NCBI GenBank assembly: GCA_945872795.1 | Contig: CAMCAZ010000021.1 | Span: 1 to 52,053, forward strand | DNA: 52,053 nucleotides | Direction of reading: 5' to 3' | Source of the DNA: Chryseobacterium gleum | Lineage (GTDB): Bacteria; Bacteroidota; Bacteroidia; Flavobacteriales_F; PHOS-HE28 | Shown here: positions 35,066 to 44,574 of the stretch, in pieces | Position numbering within the stretch: position 1 is the stretch's first letter | Layout: every line of letters starts with the position of its first letter | Translations under genes and position numbers: made by a program | The notes under the pieces: generated by a model | Database searches by the model: none | What the model saw: the letters and a program-made list of their open reading frames with translations, nothing else | What the model was told of the DNA's origin: nothing

Positions 35066-36631
35066 ATGGCCATCCGAATGGTACCCGATAACCCCGGCGG
35101 TCGCCGTTCCTCCGGTCCCACCCCACGTCGTTCGGCCGGTGGTGGCGGTGGCATGGGCGGAGGGCTGGGCAGCCTGATCCCCATGTTGCTGGGCTTCCTG
35201 ATCAGGAAACCCAAGCTGCTGATCGTGGTGCTCATCGGCGTGGCCATCTGGTGGTTCACCGTGGGCAGGAACAGCGGTGGTGGCGACATGATCAGCCAAC
35301 TGGCCGGTCTGAGCACCGGTGCCAGGTTCGACCCCGCGCTGTACGACCAGGCCGAGGTGTACGAGCCGTTGGCCGACAATGTGAAGAACCCCTTGCCAGA
35401 GCGTGTGACCCTCGAGCAGTACTGCCCACCGCGCCTGAACCAGGGCCAGCAGGGCAGCTGTGTGGCCTGGGCCAGTGCCTATGCCGCGCGCACCATCGTT
35501 CAGGCACAAGCCACCGGAGCGGACCCGAAGAGCACGGCCTTCAGTCCGGCCTACATGTACAACCAGATCAAGATCGCCAACAGCGATTGCCAGGGTTCAT
35601 ACATCTACCGGGCCATGGAACAGATGTCGAAGAGCGGCGCGCTGCCCTTCAGCAGGTTCGCTTACACCGACGAGAGCTGCAGCAAGCAGCCCAGCGAACA
35701 GGATGTGCAGCAGGCCATGCCCTTCCGCATCAAGGGTTTCCAGCGCCTCACGTTGGGCGCCGACGAACAGCGCACGGACATGGTGGCCATGAAGCAGCAC
35801 CTGTCGCAGGGCTCCCCCATCGTCATTGGAATGATGGTCGGCGGCACCTTCATGCAGGACATGACCGGTCAGGAGGCCTGGATCCCCACCGAGAGCGACT
35901 ACCAGCAACGCGGCTTCGGTGGTCATGCCATGTGCGTGGTGGGTTACGACGACTTCAAGTTCAACGACACAGGCGGTTTCCTGATCATGAACAGCTGGGG
36001 TCCGGAATGGGGCAGGAACGGCATGGCCTGGGTGCCCTACCCGGTGTTCGACCATTTCGGCAAGGAGGCCTATGCCGTATACCCACAGGGCGAAGGTGTG
36101 GATGTGAAACCCGGGCGGTTCGACATCCGCTTCGGCTTTGTGGACAACGACAGCAAGCGCAACATCCCGCTGCGCAACACCGGCGGCAACGTGTTCAGGA
36201 GCACATCGCCGATCGCCAAGGGCAGCAAATTCAAGATCGAGGTCACCAACAACGCCGAGTGCTACACCTACGTGTTCGGGCAGGAGGCCGATGGACGAAC
36301 CTATGTGCTCTTCCCGTACACCCCGAAGCACTCGCCCTACTGCGGCATCACCGGCACCCGCCTGTTCCCCAGCGACCACAGCCTGATGGCCGATGAAGAG
36401 GGCGACCTGGACGTGATGGCCGTGCTGGTGACCAACCAGCCCTTCGACTACCCGAAATTGAACGAGGCCATGCTGGCCAGCCCGGCGAAAGGTCTGGACG
36501 CAAAGTTGCGGGCGGTCTTGGGTGACGAACTCAGTGCCAACGTGCGGTTCAGCGATGGGGCCACGATCGGTGCCACCACGGAGGCGGGCGGCAATGCGCT
36601 GGCCATCGTGTTGGAGCTGGAGAAGCGCTGA
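35066..36631 (+). CDS. Membrane-anchored C1 (papain) family peptidase with DUF4384-like C-terminus
   Basis: A 521-residue protein. A Gly/Arg/Pro-rich cytoplasmic lead (1-45) precedes one transmembrane helix (about 50-67, KLLIVVLIGVAIWWF), so the enzyme faces the periplasm. The peptidase domain (about 100-330) has all C1 residues: Gln126 of the oxyanion hole in NQGQQGSC, nucleophile Cys132, His287 in FGGHAMCVVGYDD, and Asn309 in IMNSWGPEWGRNG. The rest (about 350-521) includes FKIEVTNNAECYTYVFGQEADGRTYVLFP, typical of DUF4384. No propeptide is visible. Substrate is unknown. It lies 42 bp after the DUF962 gene on the same strand. Confidence 0.9.
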   Translation: MAIRMVPDNPGGRRSSGPTPRRSAGGGGGMGGGLGSLIPMLLGFLIRKPKLLIVVLIGVAIWWFTVGRNSGGGDMISQLAGLSTGARFDPALYDQAEVYEPLADNVKNPLPERVTLEQYCPPRLNQGQQGSCVAWASAYAARTIVQAQATGADPKSTAFSPAYMYNQIKIANSDCQGSYIYRAMEQMSKSGALPFSRFAYTDESCSKQPSEQDVQQAMPFRIKGFQRLTLGADEQRTDMVAMKQHLSQGSPIVIGMMVGGTFMQDMTGQEAWIPTESDYQQRGFGGHAMCVVGYDDFKFNDTGGFLIMNSWGPEWGRNGMAWVPYPVFDHFGKEAYAVYPQGEGVDVKPGRFDIRFGFVDNDSKRNIPLRNTGGNVFRSTSPIAKGSKFKIEVTNNAECYTYVFGQEADGRTYVLFPYTPKHSPYCGITGTRLFPSDHSLMADEEGDLDVMAVLVTNQPFDYPKLNEAMLASPAKGLDAKLRAVLGDELSANVRFSDGATIGATTEAGGNALAIVLELEKR

Positions 36632-36712
36632 GACGGTGGCTTGCCCCGTCGACCGGTGATCCTTAGTTTGGCGGACGGTCGTACCTGCTGAACGGTGTGG
36701 ACCGATGGCTGA

Positions 36713-38578
36713 ATGACGCGCGTCCCGTTGCACCTGCTTATTACTGCTGTGCTGTCAGCACCCGCAGTGGTGGCGCAGGTGAACGCCGATTCCTTATGGC
36801 GGGTGGTGCGGGGAGCGGGGCAGACCGCTGGAGCACGCATGCAGGCCATGGACTACCTGGCATTCGACCATTACATGTTCCACGCCCCTGACACGGCCTA
36901 CGCCCTGGCCGGGCAGTTGGTGGAACTGGCACGCCGCAACGGAGATCTGAAGTACGAGGCCATCGGATGGAACGCACAGGGTGCTTCGCTGCAGCTACGG
37001 GGCGACCGTCCGGGTGCGCTTGACCGTTACCAGCGCAGCATCGGCGTGCTCAAGCGCATGGGTGATCAACGCAGGGTCGGCATCTCGCACGCCAACATCG
37101 GCTCCATCCACACCGATATGGGCGACCATGCCATGGCCTTGCGCCATTGCGACAGCAGCATGGTGGCCTGCACCCAGGCCGGAGATACCATTTGCATGGG
37201 CAATGCGGCCCTGAACAGCGGTACGGCCCTGTTGCAGATGCGCGACACGGCTGCGGCATACGCGCGTTTCAGCCAAGCTGAACGCCTGCATCAACGCTCT
37301 GGCGATGAACGCAACCTGGCCTTGAGCCTGGGCAACCTGGGCAACCTGGACCGTGCGGCGGGTCGGATGGAGCGCGCCGAGGAGCGGCTACAGGAAGCAT
37401 TACGCATCGCTCTACGGATCGAGGACCAACGGCAGGAAGCCATCCTCCTGCGCTCGATCGGCCTGCTACGCAAAGCCCAGGGGCGACTGACGGAAGCGAT
37501 CGCCTACAACGAACGCTCGCTCGCTATGGCGCAACACAGTTCCATGGCGGCCGAGGTGTACGATGCGGCGGGCAGTCTGCACGCCTTGTACAAGCAACAG
37601 GGAGACCTGCGGAAGGCGTTGGCGATGCACGAACTGTTCGCCACCATGATGGACAGTTTGCACAACGAGAAAGGCCGGGAGGAAATGCTGCGTGCACAGT
37701 TGAACTTTACCTACCGGCAGCAGTCCTTGGCGGATAGTCTGGCCTTTGTGGCCGAAAAAGAACAGGTGGAGAACGAACGCTTGCTGGCCGAGGTGAAGGC
37801 GACGAACCAGCGCAAGCTCCTCATCGGTGCATTGGTCGGTGTAATGGTCATCGGCGGTTCGGTCACCTGGAGCATCATCGACCGCAGGCGCCGCAAGGAA
37901 GCCTACGCACGCGAGCAGGCCATCCTGCACGAGCGCATGCGCATCGCCAGCGACATGCACGACGACCTTGGCGCAGGCCTGAGCGGATTGAAGCTCCGCA
38001 GCGAAATGGCCCTGCGCGTGGAGAAGGACCCGCAGAAGCGCCAACAGCTGCAAACCCTGGCCACCAGCGCGGGCGAACTGATCGGCAGCATGCGGCAGAT
38101 CATCTGGACCATGGGCCAGGACCAGTCCACCTTGGAGGACTGGGTGGTCTACACCACCAGCTATGCCCGCACCTACTGCGCGGAGAACGACCTGGCCCTA
38201 TTGGTGGCCACCGATCCCGTATGGCCGACCTTACAGCTCAGTATGGAACAGCGGCGCAACCTCTTCCTGGTGGTGAAGGAAGCCTTGCACAACGTGGTGA
38301 AGCACGCGCACGCCAGCACCGTAAAGCTTGCCATTCGCAGTGGCGACGCGTTGGAAGTGGTGCTGGAGGACGACGGCATCGGACTGCCCCCGGAAGCGGC
38401 GAAAGGCTTGGGCAATGGCTTGCGTAACATGCAGCGTCGCATGCAGGAAGTGGAAGGTGCTGCCGTGTTGGGCAATGGCCAGGATGAGCGCGGAACCCGG
38501 CTGGTGGTGCGGATGGCTCTGCCAGAGGGCATGGGTAGCGCCACGTTGCGTTCCAATAGCACCACGGCCACCCCCTGA
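36713..38578 (+). CDS. TPR sensor histidine kinase (HisKA_3 type), first of a tandem pair
   Basis: A 621-residue kinase. After a signal-like start (MTRVPLHLLITAVLSAPAVVA) come about six TPR repeats (40-300), then a coiled segment, one transmembrane helix (about 367-388, LLIGALVGVMVIGGSVTW), the HisKA_3 dimerisation helix with phospho-acceptor His416 in RIASDMHDDLGAGLSGLKLRSE, and a HATPase_c domain with N box FLVVKEALHNVVKHAHA and G boxes EDDGIGLP and GNGLRNM. The family pairs with NarL/FixJ regulators. It lies 46 bp before a paralogous kinase and a regulator, so all three are probably one operon. TTAGTTTG (36663-36670) is a weak -7 match. Confidence 0.93.
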   Translation: MTRVPLHLLITAVLSAPAVVAQVNADSLWRVVRGAGQTAGARMQAMDYLAFDHYMFHAPDTAYALAGQLVELARRNGDLKYEAIGWNAQGASLQLRGDRPGALDRYQRSIGVLKRMGDQRRVGISHANIGSIHTDMGDHAMALRHCDSSMVACTQAGDTICMGNAALNSGTALLQMRDTAAAYARFSQAERLHQRSGDERNLALSLGNLGNLDRAAGRMERAEERLQEALRIALRIEDQRQEAILLRSIGLLRKAQGRLTEAIAYNERSLAMAQHSSMAAEVYDAAGSLHALYKQQGDLRKALAMHELFATMMDSLHNEKGREEMLRAQLNFTYRQQSLADSLAFVAEKEQVENERLLAEVKATNQRKLLIGALVGVMVIGGSVTWSIIDRRRRKEAYAREQAILHERMRIASDMHDDLGAGLSGLKLRSEMALRVEKDPQKRQQLQTLATSAGELIGSMRQIIWTMGQDQSTLEDWVVYTTSYARTYCAENDLALLVATDPVWPTLQLSMEQRRNLFLVVKEALHNVVKHAHASTVKLAIRSGDALEVVLEDDGIGLPPEAAKGLGNGLRNMQRRMQEVEGAAVLGNGQDERGTRLVVRMALPEGMGSATLRSNSTTATP

Positions 38579-38624
38579 TCTTTGTTCTATTGTGCCTTGC
38601 ATCCGGTTCAGCCAGCTTCGCAGC

Positions 38625-40538
38625 GTGAAGGCCCCCCTCCTCCCCCGTCCGACCGGTCTGACCATCGGGCTCCTGCTGCTCACAACGGCTGGCGCTCAGC
38701 AGCGATTGAGCGACCACATTGAGCAGCTTCCTCCGTTGGTGAACACGGCATTGCACCAGCAGTTCGTGGAGATCCTGACGCAAATGGACCGCTTCTCGGC
38801 GGAGGGTTCAATGGCGGCCATCGGCAAGGCCTTCAGGTCCATCGACCCGGAACAGGACGTGGAGGCGAACTATTACCTGCATTGTTTCCGGGCTGAGGTG
38901 CTCTATTACGAAGGGCTGTTCCATGAGGGCATCACCGACCTGGACAAGGCCGAAGTGCTCGCGCAACAATTGGGCGACAGCCTGCTCATAGCCAACGTGT
39001 ACAACCTAAAGGGCCTGTTGCACGAGAACATCCAGGACAACCGGCTGGCGCTTCCCCTGCTGCGCAATGCACTGGCATGGTTCCCGCGAAAGGCGGCCGC
39101 ACGATACCCGGTGAGCGAACTGTACCACATCCATGGCAACATGGGCAGCTACCTCACCAACCTTGGCCGACTGGACAGTGCCGGGATCCATCTCCTACAG
39201 AGCCTTGAACTGGCGAGTAAGGCCGATGCGCCACGCGCCATTGCCGTGGCCTGGTGGTCACTGGGCAACCTCGCCCTGGTCCGGAATCTTCCGGACAGTG
39301 CCCTGGCCTGCTATGAGCACTCGGCCGCAGTGGCCGATGCCAAACGTGATCACGATATCGGGGTGGATGCCCTCGTGGGCCGTGCCGACGCCCTGCAGGC
39401 CTTGGGGGATAAGAGGGCGGTGGAAGAGGCCATCACATATGCCATGGACTACCTGCACACCCATGGATCCGGCATCGGGTTGGTCACCCAGCGCAACGCC
39501 CATCGCCTGGTGGCCAAGGTGGTGCAGCACATGGGACGGCCCGACCTGGCGTTGGACCACATGGCCCAATGGTTCAGGATCGACAGCCTGATCGCGGCGC
39601 GCAACATCCGCTCGGCGCTGGCCATCCAAGGGGAACTGCTGCGCACCGATGCCGACCTGGCCATTGAACGGCTCGAACGGGAACGCTATGCCGAGGCCTT
39701 GGAGCGCGTACGCTTCAGCCGCACCGTGATCATCGTGGGCAGTGCCATGGGTCTGCTGATCCTGCTGGGCCTGTACTTCGGCTACCGCGGTCGGCAACGT
39801 GGCAAACAGCGGGTGGCCGAACTGGAGGTGCTGCGCCTGCAGCAGGAACGCACCATCGCCGAGCTGCGCATCCGCGAGGAGGTGGGTCGTGACATGCATG
39901 ACGATCTGGGTGCCGGCCTCAGCGCCTTGAAACTGCGCAGTGAGATGGCGCTGCGGAAGGAGAACGACCCGGATAAGCGCAAATTCCTGAGTACCCTGGC
40001 CACCACGGCCGGTGAACTGATCGTGAACATGCGGCAGATCATCTGGACGATGAACGCCGACCAGGGCACGCTGGCCGACCTGGTGGTGTACATCGGCAAC
40101 TACGCGCGGACCTACCTGGATGGCAATGCGCTCCGCTTCGAACTGCTGGCGCCCGAGGAGCTTCCGGAAGTGACGCTCAGCGCGCAACAGCGACGCAACA
40201 TGCTGCTGGTGGTGAAGGAGGCCCTGCACAACATCGTCAAGCATGCGCACGCCACCGAGGTGCTCATCGCCATCAGCTGTGCCGAAGGACTGACCATCTC
40301 CATCGTCGACAATGGCAACGGCTTGCCTCGCCACGCCGACCTGGGTGTGGGGAATGGCATCCGGAACATGGCCCGTCGCATGGAGATCGTGGGGGGCACC
40401 TTCCGGGTGGAAAGTATGGGGACCGAGGATCCCGTGGAGGACCAGAGCGGCACCCGACTGCGCTTCCACATGCCCGTGGATGCTAACAAAGGTTCTATTG
40501 CAAGCAGGCCTGTGACCGTCTCACCTTCGCATCCATGA
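38625..40538 (+). CDS. TPR sensor histidine kinase (HisKA_3 type), second of a tandem pair
   Basis: A 637-residue paralogue of the kinase just upstream. Signal-like N-terminus (LPRPTGLTIGLLLLTTAGA), periplasmic TPR repeats (about 60-330), a transmembrane helix (about 367-388, VIIVGSAMGLLILLGLYFGY), HisKA_3 with His425 in EVGRDMHDDLGAGLSALKLRSE, and HATPase_c with LLVVKEALHNIVKHAHA, DNGNGLP and GNGIRNMARR. The catalytic parts of the two kinases are closely alike while the sensor halves differ more. No ATG fits after the first kinase, so a GTG at 38625 is proposed. Its stop overlaps the regulator start (ATGA at 40535-40538). Confidence 0.92.
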   Translation: MKAPLLPRPTGLTIGLLLLTTAGAQQRLSDHIEQLPPLVNTALHQQFVEILTQMDRFSAEGSMAAIGKAFRSIDPEQDVEANYYLHCFRAEVLYYEGLFHEGITDLDKAEVLAQQLGDSLLIANVYNLKGLLHENIQDNRLALPLLRNALAWFPRKAAARYPVSELYHIHGNMGSYLTNLGRLDSAGIHLLQSLELASKADAPRAIAVAWWSLGNLALVRNLPDSALACYEHSAAVADAKRDHDIGVDALVGRADALQALGDKRAVEEAITYAMDYLHTHGSGIGLVTQRNAHRLVAKVVQHMGRPDLALDHMAQWFRIDSLIAARNIRSALAIQGELLRTDADLAIERLERERYAEALERVRFSRTVIIVGSAMGLLILLGLYFGYRGRQRGKQRVAELEVLRLQQERTIAELRIREEVGRDMHDDLGAGLSALKLRSEMALRKENDPDKRKFLSTLATTAGELIVNMRQIIWTMNADQGTLADLVVYIGNYARTYLDGNALRFELLAPEELPEVTLSAQQRRNMLLVVKEALHNIVKHAHATEVLIAISCAEGLTISIVDNGNGLPRHADLGVGNGIRNMARRMEIVGGTFRVESMGTEDPVEDQSGTRLRFHMPVDANKGSIASRPVTVSPSHP

Positions 40539-41173
40539 CCAAGGGCCCCATCCGCGTCAGCATCGTGGAGGATGACAATACCATCCGCGAGACGCTCCAT
40601 TCGCTGTTCATCTTCGAGGAAGGCATTGAGTCCTTCAGCGTGCACTCCAACGCCGAGGATGCCTTGACGCGCCTGCACGGACCGTTCCCGGATGTGATCA
40701 TCATGGACATCAACCTCCCGGGCCAGAGCGGGATCGATTGCGTGCGACAGCTCAGCGAGCGCTGCACCGGCACCCAGTTCCTGATGTACACCGTACACGA
40801 CGACGATCATCGGGTCTTCGAAGCGCTCAAGGCCGGTGCCAATGGCTACATCCTGAAGAGCTCCACACCGGACCAGATCCTGGAGGCCGTGCGGGAACTG
40901 GCCGAGGGAGGCTCACCCATGAGCGCCCATGTGGCCCGCCGGGTGGTGCAACAGTTCCGACCCGTGCAGGACCGGTCCACCATCAGTAATGGCATGCTCT
41001 CCGATCGCGAGCATGGCGTACTGGAATTGCTGGCCCAAGGCCTGCTCTACAAGGAGATCGCCGCGCGTTTGGGCATCACCACCGGCACCGTCAAGCAGCA
41101 TATCCATCGGATCTATGAGAAGCTGCACGTGCAGAACCGTACGGAAGCAGTGAACCGTTACTACGGGCGTTAG
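40535..41173 (+). CDS. NarL/FixJ family response regulator
   Basis: A 212-residue two-domain regulator. The receiver shows Glu-Asp-Asp at 12-14, phospho-acceptor Asp58 in VIIMDINLPG, Thr86 and Lys108 in GYILKSS. The LuxR-type DNA-binding domain (about 150-212) has LSDREHGVLELLAQGLLYKEIAARLGITTGTVKQHIHRIYEKL. It is translationally coupled to the second kinase by a 4-bp overlap and is the only regulator near the two kinases, so it is their likely common target (inference). Length and all key residues are normal. Target genes are unknown; no repeated operator-like site was noticed around it. Confidence 0.95.
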   Translation: MTKGPIRVSIVEDDNTIRETLHSLFIFEEGIESFSVHSNAEDALTRLHGPFPDVIIMDINLPGQSGIDCVRQLSERCTGTQFLMYTVHDDDHRVFEALKAGANGYILKSSTPDQILEAVRELAEGGSPMSAHVARRVVQQFRPVQDRSTISNGMLSDREHGVLELLAQGLLYKEIAARLGITTGTVKQHIHRIYEKLHVQNRTEAVNRYYGR

Positions 41174-41275
41174 TCACTGTCTCTTCCGCAGGATCCCTTC
41201 CCTGCCTTGGGTTCCTTCGTGGAACGCCCCTGAAACCGGCCGGCCGCGGGGATCTCCACCGCAGTCCGGTCCAAT

Positions 41276-41764
41276 TCACCGACTGAAGAGGAAGACCAGC
41301 TTTGCCGAGGCGATGACATTCCCGACCATGGCGCGTTGCACCATCTGAGGGGCCGCATCTGCGGTGAGGTCGAGCATCGCCACGGAAAGGGCATGCACGG
41401 TGATGAGGTAGTGATGAATGCCGTGGCCTTGGGGAGGACACGGGCCGCTGTAGCCCCGCGCACCGGAATCGTTGATGACCTGGACGGCCCCGGCAGGAAG
41501 CTGCGTGCCGGAGGGTTCTCCCGCACCCGAGGGCAGACCGTCGGTGGTGGTGGGCAGGTTGAACACCGCCCAGTGCCACCACCCGCCCTTGCGCGGTGCA
41601 TCGGGATCGTGCAGGGTGATGACGAAGCTCTTGGTACCAGGGGGCGCCGGGCCCTAGCTCAACTGCGGCGAACGGTTCCGCCCATTGCAGCCTGCTGTAT
41701 TGTCGATCAGGCCAATGGTGGCCATGGCGCCATCGCTGACGTCCGTACTGGTAAGCGTGAACAT
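41276..41764 (-). pseudogene. PEBP (YbhB/YbcL) family gene interrupted by an in-frame amber codon
   Basis: A phosphatidylethanolamine-binding-like protein of about 162 codons in one unbroken frame except for TAG at 41654-41656. Before the stop: MFTLTSTDVSDGAMATIGL, then NGRNRSPQLS; after it: GPAPPGTKSFVITLHDPDAP, GGWWHWAVFNLP, SGARGYSGPCPPQGHGIHHY, ITVHAL. In relatives the position of the stop is the Trp or equivalent of SPxLxW, so one TGG to TAG change explains it. Everything else, including the ligand-site DPDAP and GxxGPxPPxGxxHxY motifs, looks intact. It could be a recent pseudogene, a base-calling error, or read through. An earlier in-frame ATG exists at 41845. It follows rimO in the same direction. 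Confidence 0.85.
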
Positions 41765-41912
41765 GGTTCCGGGGTTGTACGGATCGAAGGGATGAACAGG
41801 AACGTGCGCTGACCGAGGCCCGCGCTCGAGGGTTGGAAAGTACATCGGATCGGAGGAGCTTGAGCTATTCCCCGGGATGGCGCCCCACCGGACCACCTGA
41901 ACGATGTTGGAG

Positions 41913-43238
41913 TTACACACCCTCCCCGACCAGGACCTCCGCCCGAAGATCGTGCTCGTTGGCCTCGGTGATGCGCACCACGGCGAAATCACCGATCCTC
42001 AGGTAGTTGCCCTCCATGGGGATCAGTACCTCATTGTCCACCTCGGGCGAATCGAACTCCGTGCGGGCGATGTAGTGGCCGCTCTCGGCCTTGTCCACCA
42101 GCACCTTGAAGGTGCGACCGACCTTGGCCTGGTTCAGTTCCAGGCTGATGCCGCCCTGCAGCTCCATGATCTCTTGGGCGCGTTGCTCCTTCACCTCGGC
42201 GGGCACATCGTCGGCGAAGGTGTGGGCATGGGTGTCCTCCTCGTGGCTGTAGGTGAAGGCACCGAGGCGATCAAAACGCATGCGTTCGATCCATGCGAGG
42301 TTGTCGTCGTGGTCGGCCTGGGTCTCGCCGGGGAAGCCGCTGATGAGCGTGGTGCGGATGGCGATGCCGGGGACCTTGTCACGGATGGTATTGACGAGCG
42401 CTTCGGTCTTCTCCTGCGTGATGCCGCGGCGCATGCGCGTGAGCATGCGGGTGCTTCCGTGCTGCAGGGGCATGTCCAGGTAGTTGCACACATTGGCCCG
42501 GTCGCGCATCACATCCAGCACCTCCATGGGGAAGCCGCTTGGGAAGGCGTAGTGCAGCCGGATCCAGTCGATTCCCTCCACGTCGCTCAGTCGGGACACG
42601 AGCTCATCGAGGTTGCGCTTCTTGTTGATGTCGAGGCCGTAGTAGGTGAGGTCCTGCGCGATGAGGATAAGTTCCTTCACGCCCTGCCTGGCCAGGTTGC
42701 CCGCGTTGGTCACGAGCTGCTCGATCGGCGTGCTGACGTGCTTTCCGCGCATGAGCGGGATGGCGCAGAAGGAGCACTTGCGGTCGCAGCCCTCGCTGAT
42801 CTTGAAGTAGGCGTAGTGGGCCGGTGTGGTCAGCAGGCGCTCCCCCACCAGTTCGTGCTTATAGTCGGCCTTCAGGGTCTTCAGCAGTCGGGGCAGGTCG
42901 CGGGTGCCGAACCAGGCGTCCACCTGGGGGATGCCGTCCTTGAGCTCCGGGCCGTAACGCTGGCTCAGGCAGCCGGTGACGTACACCTTCTCCACCTCGC
43001 CGCGGTCCTTGGCACCGGCCCAGCTGAGGATGGTGTCAATGCTCTCCTGTTTGGCGTTGTCAATGAAGCCACAGGTGTTGATCACCACCACGTTGTGGTC
43101 GTTGGCCTCGCTCTCATGGTCCACCGCAATGCCGTTGGCCTTCAGTTGGGCCATCATCACCTCGCTGTCGAAGGTGTTCTTCGAGCAGCCGAGGGTGACC
43201 ACATTGACCTTGGTCTTCTTGAGGGTTCGGGCTTTCAT
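41913..43238 (-). CDS. rimO: Ribosomal protein S12 methylthiotransferase RimO
   Basis: A 441-residue radical SAM methylthiotransferase. The N-terminal MTTase domain has VNVVTLGCSKNTFDSE, INTCGFIDNAKQESID and VTGCLSQRY, giving the three cysteines of the auxiliary 4Fe-4S cluster. The radical SAM domain has EGCDRKCSFCAIPLMRG with the CxxxCxxC motif. The C-terminus is a TRAM domain (about 375-441, GRTFKVLVDKAESGHYIARTEFDSPEVDNEV). The SPEVDNEV stretch is characteristic of RimO rather than MiaB. It modifies an Asp of S12. The ATG at 43238 gives the usual length and follows a consensus -7 element by 30 nt. Confidence 0.96.
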   Translation of the reverse strand: MKARTLKKTKVNVVTLGCSKNTFDSEVMMAQLKANGIAVDHESEANDHNVVVINTCGFIDNAKQESIDTILSWAGAKDRGEVEKVYVTGCLSQRYGPELKDGIPQVDAWFGTRDLPRLLKTLKADYKHELVGERLLTTPAHYAYFKISEGCDRKCSFCAIPLMRGKHVSTPIEQLVTNAGNLARQGVKELILIAQDLTYYGLDINKKRNLDELVSRLSDVEGIDWIRLHYAFPSGFPMEVLDVMRDRANVCNYLDMPLQHGSTRMLTRMRRGITQEKTEALVNTIRDKVPGIAIRTTLISGFPGETQADHDDNLAWIERMRFDRLGAFTYSHEEDTHAHTFADDVPAEVKEQRAQEIMELQGGISLELNQAKVGRTFKVLVDKAESGHYIARTEFDSPEVDNEVLIPMEGNYLRIGDFAVVRITEANEHDLRAEVLVGEGV

Positions 43239-43268
43239 ACGTTGCGCAGCGGCCGGATCTTGGGGCGG

Positions 43269-43276
43269 CAAAGGTA
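43269..43276 (-). promoter_or_regulatory. -7 promoter element of rimO (TACCTTTG)
   Basis: Exact TAnnTTTG on the minus strand, 30 nt before the ATG at 43238. Confidence 0.65.
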
Positions 43277-43466
43277 CCGGAAAGCCGCCCCGGACTGATG
43301 GAAAGCACCTGAAGTCCAGTGTTCCGCAGGGCAACCTTCCCATCGTGGGGTGCGCAGGACGGCCACACGATGAGCGCATCACCCTTAGCCTCACCGACCT
43401 CGCATTGCGCTCAGCCGCCATAAAGCTGGAGTCCATCAGCACCACCGCGATATCCGCATCGTGTGG

Positions 43467-43583
43467 ATGACCGAGGCCGATGACGACCCGGTGCTGGATG
43501 TGTGCGCCTATTTCGTCGAACAGCTGCGTATACCGATGGAGATCATCGAACGCCCGCAGGACGACCAGGCCATGACCGGATGA
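43467..43583 (+). CDS. Doubtful 38-aa open frame in the rimO-ftsY gap
   Basis: The 359-bp gap between rimO and ftsY holds one frame with protein-like composition on the plus strand: MTEADDDPVLDVCAYFVEQ and onward to QDDQAMTG. The frame stays open for about 75 bases before the ATG. It may be a small gene or the remnant of a larger one. There is no promoter-like element and I recognise no family. Confidence 0.25.
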   Translation: MTEADDDPVLDVCAYFVEQLRIPMEIIERPQDDQAMTG

Positions 43584-43597
43584 CCGAGGTCGGGCCC

Positions 43598-44557
43598 TCA
43601 GCCCTGTTTGAACAGGGCCTCCACAAAGGCCTTCTTGTCGAACACCTGCAGGTGGTCGATCCCCTCACCCACCCCGAGGTATTTGATGGGGATGTTGAAC
43701 TGTTCGCTGATGCCGATGGCCACACCGCCCTTGGCCGTGCCATCGATCTTGGTCAGCGCCAACGCGGTGACATCGGTGGCCTTGGTGAACTGCCTGGCCT
43801 GTTCGATGGCGTTCTGCCCGGTGCTGGCGTCGAGCACCAGCAGCACTTCGTGGGGCGCATCGGGGATCACCTTGCGCATCACGTTGCGCACCTTGGTGAG
43901 CTCGTTCATCAGGCCCACCTTGTTGTGCAGGCGACCGGCGGTATCAATGATCACGATGTCGGCCCCGCGGGCCTTGGCGCTCTCCACGGTGTCATAGGCC
44001 ACGGCGGCCGGATCGGCGTTCATGCCCTGCTGTACCAGGGTCACCCCCACGCGCTCGCTCCAGATGCGCAATTGGTCCACCGCGGCGGCCCGGAAGGTGT
44101 CGGCGGCGCCCAGCACCACCTGTTTGCCCTCCTTCTTGAAGGCATGGGCCAGCTTGCCGATCGTGGTGGTCTTGCCCACGCCGTTCACGCCCACCACCAT
44201 GATCACGTAGGGCTTGATGGCGGGATCCACCGGTTCGGGGTCCTTCATCAGCGCGGCGATCTCCTCCTTGAGCAGGGCGTTCAATTCGCCCGTCCCCACG
44301 TACTTGTCGCGCTTCACGCGGGCCTGGATGCGTTCGATGATGCGCAGGGTGGTGTCCACGCCCACATCACTGCTCACGAGGATCTCCTCGAGCTCATCCA
44401 GCACCTCGTCGTCGATGCTGGTCTTCCCGGCGATGGCCCGGGTGATGCGACCGAACAGACCGGTGCGCGAGCGTTCAAGGCCGGCATCCAATGCCTGCTT
44501 CTCGGCGGCCTCCTGGGTCGCCTCCTTCTTCTTGCCGAATAATCCGAAAAGGGCCAT
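43598..44557 (-). CDS. ftsY: Signal recognition particle receptor FtsY
   Basis: A 319-residue SRP-GTPase. After a short basic lead and the helical N domain come the G motifs: [16 protein letters not shown] (P loop, about 110-125), [31 protein letters not shown] and the closing [13 protein letters not shown]. It is the membrane receptor that docks ribosome-SRP complexes at the Sec translocon. It lacks the long acidic A domain of E. coli FtsY, as is usual for Bacteroidota. It follows rpmB, rpmG and the DUF4295 gene, a conserved order, though a terminator hairpin lies between it and the DUF4295 gene. Confidence 0.97.
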   Translation of the reverse strand: MALFGLFGKKKEATQEAAEKQALDAGLERSRTGLFGRITRAIAGKTSIDDEVLDELEEILVSSDVGVDTTLRIIERIQARVKRDKYVGTGELNALLKEEIAALMKDPEPVDPAIKPYVIMVVGVNGVGKTTTIGKLAHAFKKEGKQVVLGAADTFRAAAVDQLRIWSERVGVTLVQQGMNADPAAVAYDTVESAKARGADIVIIDTAGRLHNKVGLMNELTKVRNVMRKVIPDAPHEVLLVLDASTGQNAIEQARQFTKATDVTALALTKIDGTAKGGVAIGISEQFNIPIKYLGVGEGIDHLQVFDKKAFVEALFKQG

Positions 44558-44574
44558 GCCTGGGCATTATGCTC

